Shown piece after piece: positions 1-8,816 of a stretch of 64,000 nt of DNA. Origin of the DNA: Elusimicrobiota bacterium (GTDB lineage: Bacteria > Elusimicrobiota > UBA8919). A program made the position numbers and the translations under genes. The DNA is taken from NCBI GenBank assembly GCA_028718185.1, contig JAQUMH010000003.1:210811-274810 (forward strand), read 5' to 3'. The notes under the pieces are model-generated. The model did no database searches, was not told the DNA's origin, and was given only the letters and a program-made list of their open reading frames with translations. Within the stretch, counting starts at the first letter, position 1. Each line of letters begins with the position of its first letter.

Positions 1-482
1 AAATTCTGGTCCAGTGTGTAAGACCTGCTACGGTTTGCGGTTATTCTCCGAGAATGAGATTAGACCTTTCTGTAAATATGCTGACTATCCAGGCTTTATC
101 TAACGGTAAGATTACGGTTTTCGGGGGAAATCAGGTACGTCCAAATATACATATTAAAGATATGGTCGCCGTATATTTATATTTGCTCAAAATGGGAAAT
201 AAAATAGAAGGTATCTATAACGCCGGTTTTGAAAACATATCTATTTTAGATATAGCGAAGAAAGTTGTTACCTACATACCCGCGGAAATTGTTGTTAGTG
301 AATCAAATGACCCCCGGTCTTATAGGCTTTGTTCAAAGAAATTGCTTGATACGGGATTTAAGCAAAAACACAGCGTTGATGAAGCGATAAAAGAGATTGT
401 CCAGGAATTTAAAGCAGGTAATCTTAAAAATGAAGACAGATGGTATAATATAAAAACGATGAAAAAATTAACTAATCTATAG
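1..482 (+). CDS. NAD-dependent epimerase/dehydratase, C-terminal part (5' truncated)
   Basis: This is the C-terminal half of an extended short-chain dehydrogenase acting on a nucleotide sugar. The frame is open from base 3, so the ATG at 54 is internal and the gene starts outside the window. The visible part begins with a RPATVCGYSPRMR segment typical of the region after the catalytic Tyr-Lys pair. It continues through VRPNIHIKDM and GIYNAGFENIS, which match the substrate-binding half of the family. The Rossmann glycine motif and the YxxxK catalytic pair lie upstream of the window, so the reaction (epimerisation, dehydration or reduction) cannot be read. It leads into the TPP-enzyme genes after 31 bases. 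The family is secure and the substrate unknown. Confidence 0.85.
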   Translation, partial: ILVQCVRPATVCGYSPRMRLDLSVNMLTIQALSNGKITVFGGNQVRPNIHIKDMVAVYLYLLKMGNKIEGIYNAGFENISILDIAKKVVTYIPAEIVVSESNDPRSYRLCSKKLLDTGFKQKHSVDEAIKEIVQEFKAGNLKNEDRWYNIKTMKKLTNL

Positions 483-485
483 GAC

Positions 486-513
486 TTGACAAAATTATTT
501 TGTCCTTAATATT
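486..513 (+). repeat. Perfect 7-3-7 inverted repeat before the E1 alpha gene
   Basis: GACAAAA (488-494), TTA, TTTTGTC (498-504) forms a perfect palindrome in the 31-base gap before the gene at 514. It overlaps a TTGACA hexamer (486-491), but a matching -10 would fall on the start codon, so a promoter there is doubtful. No Shine-Dalgarno sequence precedes the ATG at 514. The repeat may be an operator, a weak terminator or a translation-control hairpin. The sequence alone does not decide. Confidence 0.4.
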
Positions 514-1485
514 ATGAAAGAAAATACACAGATACTTATAGAATTATTGCAGAAGATGAAGAGAATACGCGCGGTTGAAGAAACTATTGCAAGTCGTTAT
601 TCCGAATGGAAGATGCGTTGTCCAACGCACCTTTGTTCGGGACAAGAAGCCGTAGCGGCAGCTGTCGGGCAGGTGTTGCGAAAAGACGATTTTGCCGTAA
701 GTAGCCACAGGGCGCACGGTCATTATCTGGCAAAAGGTGGTGACCTGAACAGAATGATCGCTGAAATATACGGCAAGTCAGACGGTTGTTCATCCGGTAA
801 GGGCGGCTCGATGCATTTGATAGATACTTCCGTAGGTTTTATGGGAAGCACAGCTATTGTAGGCGGAACAATACCGGTAGGTGTCGGGCTTGCACTTTCA
901 ATAAAACTTAAAAAAACAAATCAGGTAAGTTGCGTATTTTTTGGTGATGGATCTATCGAAGAAGGCGTATTCTATGAATCTGTAAACTTTGCTGTTCTTA
1001 AAAATCTGCCGGTACTGTTCATCTGTGAGAATAATTTTTATTCCGTTTATTCGCCGTTAAAAGTAAGGCAGCCGGAGAACAGGGCAATATATAAAATGGT
1101 TAGTGGTATAGGGTGTCGGAGCGAACATGGTGATGGCAACAACGTAGTGGATGTTTATGATAAAGTAAATACTGCAGTTGTTTCTATAAGAGATGGCGGT
1201 GGCCCGATGTTTTTCGAGTTTAAGACATATCGTTGGCGGGAACACTGCGGGCATAATTTTGATAATGACCTTGGCTACAGGACACAGGAAGAATATCTTT
1301 CGTGGAAAGAGAAAGATCCTATTAGTGCAATGGAATCTTATATGTTTAAAGAAAAATATATTACACAAAATGAAATAGATGAAATGCAATCTGAAATACA
1401 AAAAGAAATTGAAAAGGCGTTTGAATTTGCGGAAAAATCGCCTTTCCCTAATCTGGAAAGTGCACTAACGGATATCTACGCTTAG
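514..1485 (+). CDS. TPP-dependent dehydrogenase E1 component, alpha subunit
   Basis: This is the alpha subunit of a two-subunit thiamine-diphosphate enzyme of the pyruvate/acetoin/branched-chain 2-oxoacid dehydrogenase E1 family. The TPP/Mg motif is visible as GDG at residues 144-146 followed by NN at 173-174. An SSHRAHGHYLAKG segment (about 63-75) and a KGGSMHL segment are also typical. At 323 residues it is normal for bacterial E1 alpha. The beta subunit follows 7 bases downstream. No lipoyl E2 or E3 gene is nearby, so a full oxidative complex is unlikely from this locus. By analogy with E1-like pairs proposed to add two-carbon branches to sugars (AviB1/AviB2 of avilamycin), it may decarboxylate a 2-oxoacid and transfer the acyl unit to a sugar. 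That role is inference. Confidence 0.9.
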   Translation: MKENTQILIELLQKMKRIRAVEETIASRYSEWKMRCPTHLCSGQEAVAAAVGQVLRKDDFAVSSHRAHGHYLAKGGDLNRMIAEIYGKSDGCSSGKGGSMHLIDTSVGFMGSTAIVGGTIPVGVGLALSIKLKKTNQVSCVFFGDGSIEEGVFYESVNFAVLKNLPVLFICENNFYSVYSPLKVRQPENRAIYKMVSGIGCRSEHGDGNNVVDVYDKVNTAVVSIRDGGGPMFFEFKTYRWREHCGHNFDNDLGYRTQEEYLSWKEKDPISAMESYMFKEKYITQNEIDEMQSEIQKEIEKAFEFAEKSPFPNLESALTDIYA

Positions 1486-1492
1486 AAAAGAT

Positions 1493-2554
1493 ATGGCCAA
1501 TAAAATTACTTACGCGAAAGCGATAAATGAAGCGATGGTCCAGGCAATGGAGATGGATAAATCCGTGATATGTTACGGATTAGGAGTAGATGACCCTAAG
1601 GGAATATTCGGAACGACACTTGGTCTAAAGGAAAAATTTGGACCCGAAAGAGTTTTTGATATGCCAACCGCAGAAAATGCCATGACTGGGGTAGCTATTG
1701 GTGCGTCACTAAATGGTATAAGGCCGGTAATGACACACCAAAGACTTGATTTTTTTCTCCTTGCGATGGACCAGCTAGTAAACAACGCCGCCAAATGGCA
1801 TTATATGTTCGGAGGTAAACTGTCTATTCCTATAACGATAAGGCTTCTAGTAGGCAGAGGTTGGGGACAGGGTCCTACACATTCACAGAGTTTTCAATCG
1901 TGGTTTGCTCATATACCAGGGCTTAAAGTGGTTATGCCGGCTACCGCTGCAGATGCAAAAGGGTTGTTGTTATCAAGTATATTTGACAATAATCCTGTAA
2001 TTTTTATAGAACACAGGTGGTTGCACAATCTTGTTGGGGAAGTCCCTGAAGGAGATTTCCGTATTCCGATAGGTAAAGCTCATAAACTTAAAACAGGTGA
2101 TGATATAACAATAATATCGCTGTCTTATATGACCATAGAGGCACTGCGTGCAGTAGAATTGTTAGGTAAGCAAGGTATTTCCTGTGATTTAATCGACCTT
2201 CGTTCAATTGCTCCTATAGATTGGAATATGGTTATGAGTTCAGTTAAAAAAACAGGGAAGTTGTTGGCTTTAGATACCGGATTTGGAAGTTTTTCAGTTG
2301 CAAGCGAAATCATTGCTCGAGTCAGTATGGAATGTTTCAGCTCGCTTAAACAGGCGCCCGTGCGTATCGCTCTTCCGGATTGTCCGACACCGACAAGCCC
2401 GGCTCTGGCAAAGAATTATTATAAGCGTGCGGAAGATATAGTTAATACAACAAGAAAGATGTTAGGTTTTTCTGTGTTACCACATGAAGAATCAGACATA
2501 AATCGTAATGTCCCAATGGATATCCCGGATAAAACATTTACTGGACCATTCTGA
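1493..2554 (+). CDS. TPP-dependent dehydrogenase E1 component, beta subunit
   Basis: This is the transketolase-like beta partner of the preceding alpha subunit, and both are needed for the active site at the subunit interface. The N-terminal pyrimidine-binding domain is recognisable from MPTAENAMTGVAIGASLNG (about residues 57-75) and the MDQLVNNAAKWHYM segment. A GRGWGQGPTHSQS segment follows near residues 122-134. The C-terminal transketolase domain starts near residue 200 (DITIISLSYM, then DLIDLRSIAPID). At 353 residues it is slightly longer than the usual 325-340, with a short polar C-terminal tail. The tight spacing to the alpha gene implies co-translation. It probably acts in the cytoplasm on a 2-oxoacid donor. 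Confidence 0.9.
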   Translation: MANKITYAKAINEAMVQAMEMDKSVICYGLGVDDPKGIFGTTLGLKEKFGPERVFDMPTAENAMTGVAIGASLNGIRPVMTHQRLDFFLLAMDQLVNNAAKWHYMFGGKLSIPITIRLLVGRGWGQGPTHSQSFQSWFAHIPGLKVVMPATAADAKGLLLSSIFDNNPVIFIEHRWLHNLVGEVPEGDFRIPIGKAHKLKTGDDITIISLSYMTIEALRAVELLGKQGISCDLIDLRSIAPIDWNMVMSSVKKTGKLLALDTGFGSFSVASEIIARVSMECFSSLKQAPVRIALPDCPTPTSPALAKNYYKRAEDIVNTTRKMLGFSVLPHEESDINRNVPMDIPDKTFTGPF

Positions 2555-2582
2555 CTGCGAAAAAATATGGAGGTATTGAAAT

Positions 2583-3362
2583 ATGGATTTCGGCCTTAAA
2601 GGGAAAAAGGCATTAGTTACAGGTGCCGGCCGCGGTATTGGCCGTTCTGCGTCTTTATGTTTGGCAAGAGAAGGTGCTAATATATTTGCTGTTTCACGCA
2701 CTATTTCTGATATTAAATCTCTGGTAAAAGAGATAGGAGGCGCTGGTTCCGGGCATTTCGGAATAGGTATGGATTTAGTGCAGAAAAATGCACCTGCCAA
2801 ACTTGTAGACAGGTTAAAGAAATCGAATTTTTGGCCAATTGATATAATTATTCATAATATAGGAGGAACCCTTGATGTTACGGATCCTTTTTGTTCCATA
2901 GAAGAATGGCGAAAAGTCTGGCGTTTTAATATGGAGATAGCGATAGAATTAAATCTTTTGCTTATTCCGTCCATGCGCAAGAAAAAATGGGGAAGGATTA
3001 TCAATATCTCTTCTATATCTTCGATGGAAAATCACGGTCCAGTTACTTATTGCTCAATAAAAGCTGCTCTGACTGCTTATACAAGAAGCATTGGACGTGT
3101 TTTGGCGCCCGATGGTATTGTTGTAACAGCTGTATTGCCGGGTGCTATTTTGACAGACAACGGATATTGGGATATAGCGCTTAAAAAACGCCCAAAACAT
3201 GCTCAAAAATATCTGGCGGAACGCATGGCAATTCGTCGATTTGGCACGCCGGATGAAATAGGAAATGCAATTACATTTTTATGTTCTGAAGAGGCCTCGT
3301 TTTTTATAGGGTCAATAGTACCCATTGACGGAGGCCAGGGAAGGAGTTATTTTGGACACTAA
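2583..3362 (+). CDS. SDR family oxidoreductase (FabG-like)
   Basis: This is a classical short-chain dehydrogenase/reductase of 259 residues. The coenzyme motif TGAGRGIG sits at residues 13-20. HNIGG replaces the usual NNAG. The catalytic serine region is NISSISS, followed by the YCSIK (YxxxK) pair, and the C-terminal PIDGG is characteristic. GGAGG lies 7 bases upstream of the ATG, supporting the start. The acidic residue that would select NADH is not obvious, so NADPH is likely. It follows the TPP enzyme pair and probably reduces a keto group made by that pathway. A fatty-acid FabG role is unlikely given the neighbours. The last codons overlap or abut the next gene. Confidence 0.9.
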   Translation: MDFGLKGKKALVTGAGRGIGRSASLCLAREGANIFAVSRTISDIKSLVKEIGGAGSGHFGIGMDLVQKNAPAKLVDRLKKSNFWPIDIIIHNIGGTLDVTDPFCSIEEWRKVWRFNMEIAIELNLLLIPSMRKKKWGRIINISSISSMENHGPVTYCSIKAALTAYTRSIGRVLAPDGIVVTAVLPGAILTDNGYWDIALKKRPKHAQKYLAERMAIRRFGTPDEIGNAITFLCSEEASFFIGSIVPIDGGQGRSYFGH

Positions 3363-3390
3363 TTTGATTTATCGGGAGGCTAAAAATTCT

Positions 3391-4257
3391 ATGAAAGTAA
3401 CTAATTCAGATTCAATGCTTAAAGAAATTATCCTGGTTTTACCCTGCATCCATAATTACCATGCTCCAAGCACCGGACTATACGGGTTATTAAAAAATAC
3501 GATCAGAGAAGAGGTGGAAAATTTATTTAATTCTTCGCGGGCGCAGATTAAGGGATTTGGCCCATTTGGTGGTATCGCGTTTCCATATTTTAAAATGGGG
3601 GCTATTGATTCACTTGATTTGTTTGGTATAGATGAACTTATTATATTCAGCTTCTACTGGTTAAATCGCAAGCGATATAAAAATGTAGTTGATATTGGTG
3701 CAAACATAGGTTTACATTCGATTATATTGAACAAATGCGGATATAAGGTCAAGGCCTTTGAGCCTGACCCGCGGCATTTTGATGTCCTGCAAAAAAATCT
3801 CTCGCTAAATAGTTGTGTAAGTGTAAAAGCATTTAATTGTGCGGTCTCCAGTAAGTCCGGGAAAATGGAATTTATACGAGTATTAGGTAACACAACCAGT
3901 AGCCATCTGGCCGGCTCTAAAAGAAATACATATGGTAAGATGGATAAGTTTTCGGTTAATGTCCAGGCTATCTCCGAACTTTTAAGCTGGGCGGATTTAA
4001 TTAAGATTGATGCTGAAGGACATGAAAAAGAAATTCTTTTGTCTACAAAAAAAACAGATTGGGCTACGACCGATGCTTTAGTTGAAGTAGAAAGTAAGTT
4101 CAATGCCCGCGATATCTTTGATTACTTCAAAGCTTTAAAGATAAATTTATTTTCGCAAAAAAACAATTGGCAGAAGGTTAATCATTTTAGGGAAATGCCT
4201 ACCGGTTACAAGGAAGGCACTCTCTTTATTAGCTCTAAAAAACAGATGCCTTGGTAA
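3391..4257 (+). CDS. FkbM family methyltransferase
   Basis: This is a SAM-dependent methyltransferase of the FkbM type, which usually O-methylates sugars or polyketides. The SAM-binding motif I is VVDIGANIGLHS, followed by AFEPDPRHFDVLQKN (the acidic residue binding the SAM ribose). IKIDAEGHEKEIL is the family signature. The reading frame is open further upstream. TTG at 3352 has AGGAG six bases before it and overlaps the preceding stop. ATG at 3391 has GGGAGG 11 bases upstream and is chosen here, giving 288 residues. It is co-directional with the SDR and the TPP enzyme and probably decorates the sugar made by this block. Confidence 0.85.
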   Translation: MKVTNSDSMLKEIILVLPCIHNYHAPSTGLYGLLKNTIREEVENLFNSSRAQIKGFGPFGGIAFPYFKMGAIDSLDLFGIDELIIFSFYWLNRKRYKNVVDIGANIGLHSIILNKCGYKVKAFEPDPRHFDVLQKNLSLNSCVSVKAFNCAVSSKSGKMEFIRVLGNTTSSHLAGSKRNTYGKMDKFSVNVQAISELLSWADLIKIDAEGHEKEILLSTKKTDWATTDALVEVESKFNARDIFDYFKALKINLFSQKNNWQKVNHFREMPTGYKEGTLFISSKKQMPW

Positions 4258-4269
4258 TCGAATTTTAAG

Positions 4270-6045
4270 ATGAAATTATCTGATTATATAATTGACTTTT
4301 TGGTTAAAAAAGGAATCCGTCACGTTTTTGTCGTATCCGGAGGAGCATCTTTACATTTAATACATTCAATTGAAAAAACTCCCGGAATAACATTTATATG
4401 TCCTCAGCATGAACAGGCAGGTGCTATGGCTGCAGACGGATATGCACGGGTAACCAGGAATTTAGGTGCAGCGGTTACTACAAGTGGTCCGGGTGCAACA
4501 AATTTAATTACCGGGATATGTTGCGCCTACTATGATTCTGTACCTGTAATATATATTACAGGTCAAGTATCTACATTCCGCTCAAAAGAAGGAACAGGTG
4601 TAAGACAAATTGGTTTTCAAGAAACAGATATTGTTAATATATGTAAGCCAATTACAAAATATTCTGTACAGATTAATGACCCCAAAAAGATCGGATATGA
4701 GATTGAAAAGGCTTGTTTTCTGGCAAAATCAGGCAGACCGGGTCCGGTTTTAATAGATATACCTGATAATATTCAGAGAGAACAGATTAATCCTGATACA
4801 TTAGAACATTTTGTACCTGAGCAGCAAGAGTTAAAAATAAAAGATAAAACACTCAATACTTGTATTGAATTGATTAAAAATGCTAAAAGACCAATCCTGA
4901 TTTTAGGGTGGGGTGTGCGTTTTGCAAAGACCGATGCAGAGGTCTTAAAAATGATAAAAACCTTGGGATTTCCGGTTGCCCCGACTTGGGCGGTTGCTGA
5001 TATATTACCGGCTGACAATCCTTTGCTGATAGGGACTTTTGGTACACATGGTACTAGATATGCTAACTTTGCAGTTCAAAATGCTGACTTGATATTAGCT
5101 ATTGGCACACGTCTGGATACAAAAGCGACCGGTAGTCCGGCAGATACTTTTGCTAGAGAATCTAAGAAAATAGTAGTTGATATTGACGAAAATGAACTTA
5201 ATAAGTTTAAAAAATATGGATTAGATATTGATGTTCTTGTAAATGCTGATGCAGCAGATTTTATTAGTTCTATCAGCCGGAAATTATCTAAATATAAGAA
5301 TAGCAATATAAGTAAATGGCTGGAAAGAATTATGTCATGGAAAAATAAATATCCAATTTGTCCACGAGAATATTATGACACTGAGGAAGTTAATCCATAT
5401 GTGTTTGTAAAATCTTTATCCAAGGTTGCTAAAGAGGGAGAAGTGATTTTTATTGATACAGGGTGTTCATTGGCATGGATGATGCAAGCATTTGATTTTA
5501 AAACAAGGCAAAGGTTGTATCATGATTGGAATAACACGGCAATGGGATGGGCGCTTCCTGCGAGTATTGGAGCAAGTTTTGCTTTAGACAGTAAACAGAT
5601 TATTTGTGTGACAGGAGACGGCAGTTTGCAGATGAATATCCAGGAATTAGCAACTGTAATAAGGCATAAACTTCCCATTAAAATAATTCTGATTAATAAT
5701 CATGGTTATTTGATGATTCAGCAAACACAAGATCAATGGATGGATTCCCAATATTTAGCTTCAACCGTGGATGGAGGATTGGCTTTCCCGGATTTCATTA
5801 AGGTTGCTGAAGCTTATGGTTTTAGAACAGTTAATATCACTAAAAATGCCGAATTACCTGGAAGATTGAAAGATGTAATTAATTGCAACGGGCCGGTTTT
5901 TTGTAATATTGAAATTGCAGGAAAATACCGGGTTATTCCTCAAGTCAAGTTCGGCAGGCCAAACGAAGATTCAGAACCATTGTTAAATAGAAAAGAATTT
6001 TTTGAAAATATGATTATAAAACCGGCTAAGGAGTCCCTTAATTAA
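4270..6045 (+). CDS. TPP-binding enzyme of the acetolactate synthase family
   Basis: This is a single-chain, 591-residue TPP enzyme with the three-domain acetolactate synthase layout. The N-terminal PYR domain carries the HEQAGAMAADGYAR segment with the catalytic glutamate at residue 48. The central domain contains PILILGWGVR. The C-terminal PP domain has GDG at 449-451 and NN at 476-477. No small regulatory subunit gene is adjacent, so branched-chain amino-acid synthesis is unlikely. YerE, a relative in yersiniose synthesis, transfers a two-carbon unit from pyruvate to a keto-sugar, and such a role would suit the two SDRs and the aldo/keto reductase around it. The exact donor and acceptor are not readable. 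It lies 12 bases after the methyltransferase and abuts the next gene. Confidence 0.9.
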   Translation: MKLSDYIIDFLVKKGIRHVFVVSGGASLHLIHSIEKTPGITFICPQHEQAGAMAADGYARVTRNLGAAVTTSGPGATNLITGICCAYYDSVPVIYITGQVSTFRSKEGTGVRQIGFQETDIVNICKPITKYSVQINDPKKIGYEIEKACFLAKSGRPGPVLIDIPDNIQREQINPDTLEHFVPEQQELKIKDKTLNTCIELIKNAKRPILILGWGVRFAKTDAEVLKMIKTLGFPVAPTWAVADILPADNPLLIGTFGTHGTRYANFAVQNADLILAIGTRLDTKATGSPADTFARESKKIVVDIDENELNKFKKYGLDIDVLVNADAADFISSISRKLSKYKNSNISKWLERIMSWKNKYPICPREYYDTEEVNPYVFVKSLSKVAKEGEVIFIDTGCSLAWMMQAFDFKTRQRLYHDWNNTAMGWALPASIGASFALDSKQIICVTGDGSLQMNIQELATVIRHKLPIKIILINNHGYLMIQQTQDQWMDSQYLASTVDGGLAFPDFIKVAEAYGFRTVNITKNAELPGRLKDVINCNGPVFCNIEIAGKYRVIPQVKFGRPNEDSEPLLNRKEFFENMIIKPAKESLN

Positions 6046-7046
6046 TGTTTAAAGACGATAAAAGTCGGGTTTTAGGTATCTGGGATTTGAATATATCACC
6101 TTTAAGTTTGGGCGGTATGTTGATTTTGATTGAGGAATTGCAAACCCGATGTATTATCAATAAAATAGGCTTTGCCGATATATGTATCGTAGGTGATATC
6201 CCGGGCTTAAAGTTCCCTGATAAGATTTTTCCAGGAAAGGATTCGGTAGTATTGCTGGATAAGAAGTTAACTACCTTTTCACCGTTTTTATCCGCGATTG
6301 TAAATATGAAAGGCATAGATAAATTTTATGTGTCTTCCACATCAGAAGGGCTTCAAAATCTTATTGATTCTAACTTATATTACACCTGGCCTTTGTTCAA
6401 TGAAAGACAAGGGTTAAAGTATATTTATGGAAGTACACTTTATATTCAGGATTATTTTAAAAAGTACGGTTTTATACCGCGACTTTCCTGCGAAGATCAG
6501 TCTTTAAAATGGGCGATAAGCTTTATTAAAGATCATGTGGGTTCAGATATGCCTATAGCAGTTCATTTAAAAAATAAACCAAATGAGATGGCTAATCGCA
6601 GTAATGCAGATTTTGATGTTTGGCTGAATTTTTTTAATTCCTGTTATCGTAACTATGGAGCTAAGTTTATACTTATCGGCGATGAAAAAATAGATGATAG
6701 GATGACCGGTTTGCCGAATGTTTTGGTGTCCAGGTATTTTGACAGTAATCTGTCTAGGGATTTAGCTTTAGTTCAGGTATCATTTGCTTTTATGGGTATG
6801 GCCAGCGGACCTTGCGCTATGGCTTTGTTTAACGAAGCTCCCTATGTTGTTTTTAAAAATCCTGGCCATCATAATCAGGAGATGTTGTCGGAACTTGGTA
6901 GCGCCGATAAATTTTTATTTGCCGGCCAGTTTCAAAAAATTTTAAGAAAGTTTGAAACAGAAGAAATTTTAATGGCAGAGTTTACTTGTATTTATAATGG
7001 TGTCAATCATGAAAATTGGGGAAAGCAGTTTATAGAACAGGAATAG
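6045..7046 (+). CDS. Uncharacterised protein, paralogue of the 14054 product; possible GT-B glycosyltransferase
   Basis: I do not recognise this family by name. The 333-residue protein is soluble in appearance, with no signal peptide. It starts with RVLGIWDLNISPLSLGG. It ends with a GT-B-like half: a strand plus FILIGDE, then NVLVSRYF, then DLALVQVSFAFMGMASGP and a YVVFKNP strand. That order resembles the nucleotide-sugar-binding half of GT-B enzymes, where GMASGP would sit near the phosphate. The product of 14054-15271 shares the LGIWD start, the VWLxF region and the MGxASG block, so the two are paralogues. The start ATG shares one base with the stop of the TPP enzyme gene. A glycosyltransferase or a sugar-processing role is a guess. 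Confidence 0.75.
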   Translation: MFKDDKSRVLGIWDLNISPLSLGGMLILIEELQTRCIINKIGFADICIVGDIPGLKFPDKIFPGKDSVVLLDKKLTTFSPFLSAIVNMKGIDKFYVSSTSEGLQNLIDSNLYYTWPLFNERQGLKYIYGSTLYIQDYFKKYGFIPRLSCEDQSLKWAISFIKDHVGSDMPIAVHLKNKPNEMANRSNADFDVWLNFFNSCYRNYGAKFILIGDEKIDDRMTGLPNVLVSRYFDSNLSRDLALVQVSFAFMGMASGPCAMALFNEAPYVVFKNPGHHNQEMLSELGSADKFLFAGQFQKILRKFETEEILMAEFTCIYNGVNHENWGKQFIEQE

Positions 7047-7052
7047 TTAAAT

Positions 7053-7865
7053 ATGAAAAAAAAGAGATTTTCAGATAAGGTGACGGTTATTACGGGTGGG
7101 TGTCGCGGGATAGGTAAAAATATAGCCCGTGCGTTTGGTCGCGAAGAGGCAACGGTTATTATTTGCGATATAGATAAGCGCAACGGCAAAAGCGCAAAAG
7201 ATGAATTATGCAAACTTGGAATAACAGCGGAATTTTTGTACGCAGATTTGGCTCGAAAAGGAGCAGCTAGGGGCATGATTCAGCAAGTTGTTGAAAAATG
7301 GGGCAGAATAGATATTTTGATTAATAATGCCCGTTCCGGAGCAAAAAAGACAAGTTTTTTGGAAGAAACAGAAGATAGCTGGGAACAGGGTATATCGGTG
7401 ACTCTGAAAGCTGCTTTTTTTGCCGCTCAGGAAGCAATCCGTTCAATGTCCAAGACCGGCGGAGGTAATATTGTAAACATAGCCTCTATCGGAGCTTTAT
7501 TGGTTTGTCATGAGTCAGCGGTATATCATATCGCAAAAGCAGGAATGGTGCAGATGACACATTACCTGGCGGTAAAAGCAGGCGGTTATGGAATTCGTGT
7601 TAATGCCGTATTACCAGGATTTATAGTGCAGGATGAACATCAATCCCGTTATAGAAACGCGGATAATCTTTATTATCGCGAGGTTGCGGAATTCTGTCAT
7701 CCTGTAAGGCACGTGGGAAAATCTGACGATATATCTAATGCTGTATTGTTTCTTTGTATGCCCGATACGGATTTTATTTCAGGCCATTGTCTTGTAGTAG
7801 ACGGCGGGGCAACATTACAGGAACAGAGCACTCTATTGTACGGGTTTAATGTGAAGAAAAAATAA
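7053..7865 (+). CDS. SDR family oxidoreductase
   Basis: This is a classical SDR of 270 residues, distinct from the one at 2583. The coenzyme motif is TGGCRGIG (about residues 14-21). CDIDKRN after the second strand has an aspartate suggesting NAD preference. NNARSG replaces NNAG, NIASIGAL carries the catalytic serine, and YHIAK the Tyr/Lys pair. The C-terminal VVDGGATL is usual. It starts 6 bases after the preceding gene and ends one base before the aldo/keto reductase start, so the two reductases are probably co-translated. A role in reducing or oxidising a sugar intermediate fits the context; the substrate is unknown. Confidence 0.9.
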   Translation: MKKKRFSDKVTVITGGCRGIGKNIARAFGREEATVIICDIDKRNGKSAKDELCKLGITAEFLYADLARKGAARGMIQQVVEKWGRIDILINNARSGAKKTSFLEETEDSWEQGISVTLKAAFFAAQEAIRSMSKTGGGNIVNIASIGALLVCHESAVYHIAKAGMVQMTHYLAVKAGGYGIRVNAVLPGFIVQDEHQSRYRNADNLYYREVAEFCHPVRHVGKSDDISNAVLFLCMPDTDFISGHCLVVDGGATLQEQSTLLYGFNVKKK

Positions 7866-7866
7866 A

Positions 7867-8814
7867 ATGGAATACAGAACATTAGGTAGTTCTAATTTAG
7901 AAGTTTCCTGCTTAGGTCTCGGAGGAAATATATTCGGTCATTTTTGTGATATAAAGGAAACTGAAACGATAATAAAAACAGCTTTTGATAACGGGATAAA
8001 TTTTATTGATACAGCAGATGTTTATAGTGATGGGCTCTCAGAGGAATTCATCGGCGCAGCTATACGTCACTGCAGGAAAAAATGTATTATTGCTACTAAA
8101 GTGGGGGTTACCAGTACAGGAACTTCCAGAGGGATAGGGAGAAAGAAATATATTCTTTCTAATGTGGAAGGAAGCCTAAAAAGGTTGAATACGGACTATA
8201 TTGATCTTTACCAGATGCACCATTTTGATTATGATACACCCTTGAATGAAACATTAGAGGCGTTACACCTGTTGATTAAAGAAGGCAAGGTTTTATATAT
8301 AGGTACTTCTAATTATTCCGGCGAGCAATTGGAGCATTCTTTGCAATTAGCTCGTACATTAAGTTATGATTCATTTTCTTCGGCCCAAAACTCCTACAAT
8401 CTATTAAAGCGTGACATAGAAAATGATATACTGCCGATATGTAAAAAAGAAAATGTAGGATTAATTGTTTACGGCGCTTTAGCGCGGGGGATTTTGAGTG
8501 GAAAATATAGATTAAACCAAGATATTCCCTTAAACTCAAGAGCTATAAAAAGCGCAAGCATTAAAGCCGATATTACAAAGAGCGTCTTAGATACTGTCGA
8601 AAAGCTTATCCAATTCTCTGAATGCAGGAAAAGAAATGTTAATAGTTTAGCTCTTGCTTGGCTGTTGTGCAGGGAAGAGATTTCAAGTGTGCTTATCGGT
8701 ATACGAAATGTCGCGCAATTAGAGGGTAACCTGAATGCTATTGACTGGAAATTGTCAAATACAGAACTTGCAGAGATTGATAATATCATGTGTGGTTTTA
8801 AAAAGGAGAAATAG
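7867..8814 (+). CDS. Aldo/keto reductase
   Basis: This NADPH-dependent aldo/keto reductase has 315 residues and a complete catalytic tetrad: Asp48 and Tyr53 in FIDTADVYSDG, Lys78 in ATKVG, and His118 in LYQMHHFDY. The C-terminal cofactor region, with SVLIGIRNVAQLEGNL, is intact. Similar enzymes in sugar clusters reduce 3- or 4-keto-deoxysugars. It is placed directly after an SDR and before a methyltransferase, which fits a deoxysugar or branched-sugar pathway. Nothing points to an unusual mechanism. The start ATG follows the SDR stop by one base. Confidence 0.92.
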   Translation: MEYRTLGSSNLEVSCLGLGGNIFGHFCDIKETETIIKTAFDNGINFIDTADVYSDGLSEEFIGAAIRHCRKKCIIATKVGVTSTGTSRGIGRKKYILSNVEGSLKRLNTDYIDLYQMHHFDYDTPLNETLEALHLLIKEGKVLYIGTSNYSGEQLEHSLQLARTLSYDSFSSAQNSYNLLKRDIENDILPICKKENVGLIVYGALARGILSGKYRLNQDIPLNSRAIKSASIKADITKSVLDTVEKLIQFSECRKRNVNSLALAWLLCREEISSVLIGIRNVAQLEGNLNAIDWKLSNTELAEIDNIMCGFKKEK

Positions 8815-8816
8815 TT

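Noticed and set aside
486-514. TTGACA with an AT-rich -10 before the E1 alpha gene as a promoter
   Set aside because: A 17-base spacing puts the -10 on the start codon, so I kept only the palindrome.
1057-1401. Antisense frame of 114 codons over the E1 alpha gene
   Set aside because: Shadow of the conserved gene on the other strand; no ribosome site or family motif.
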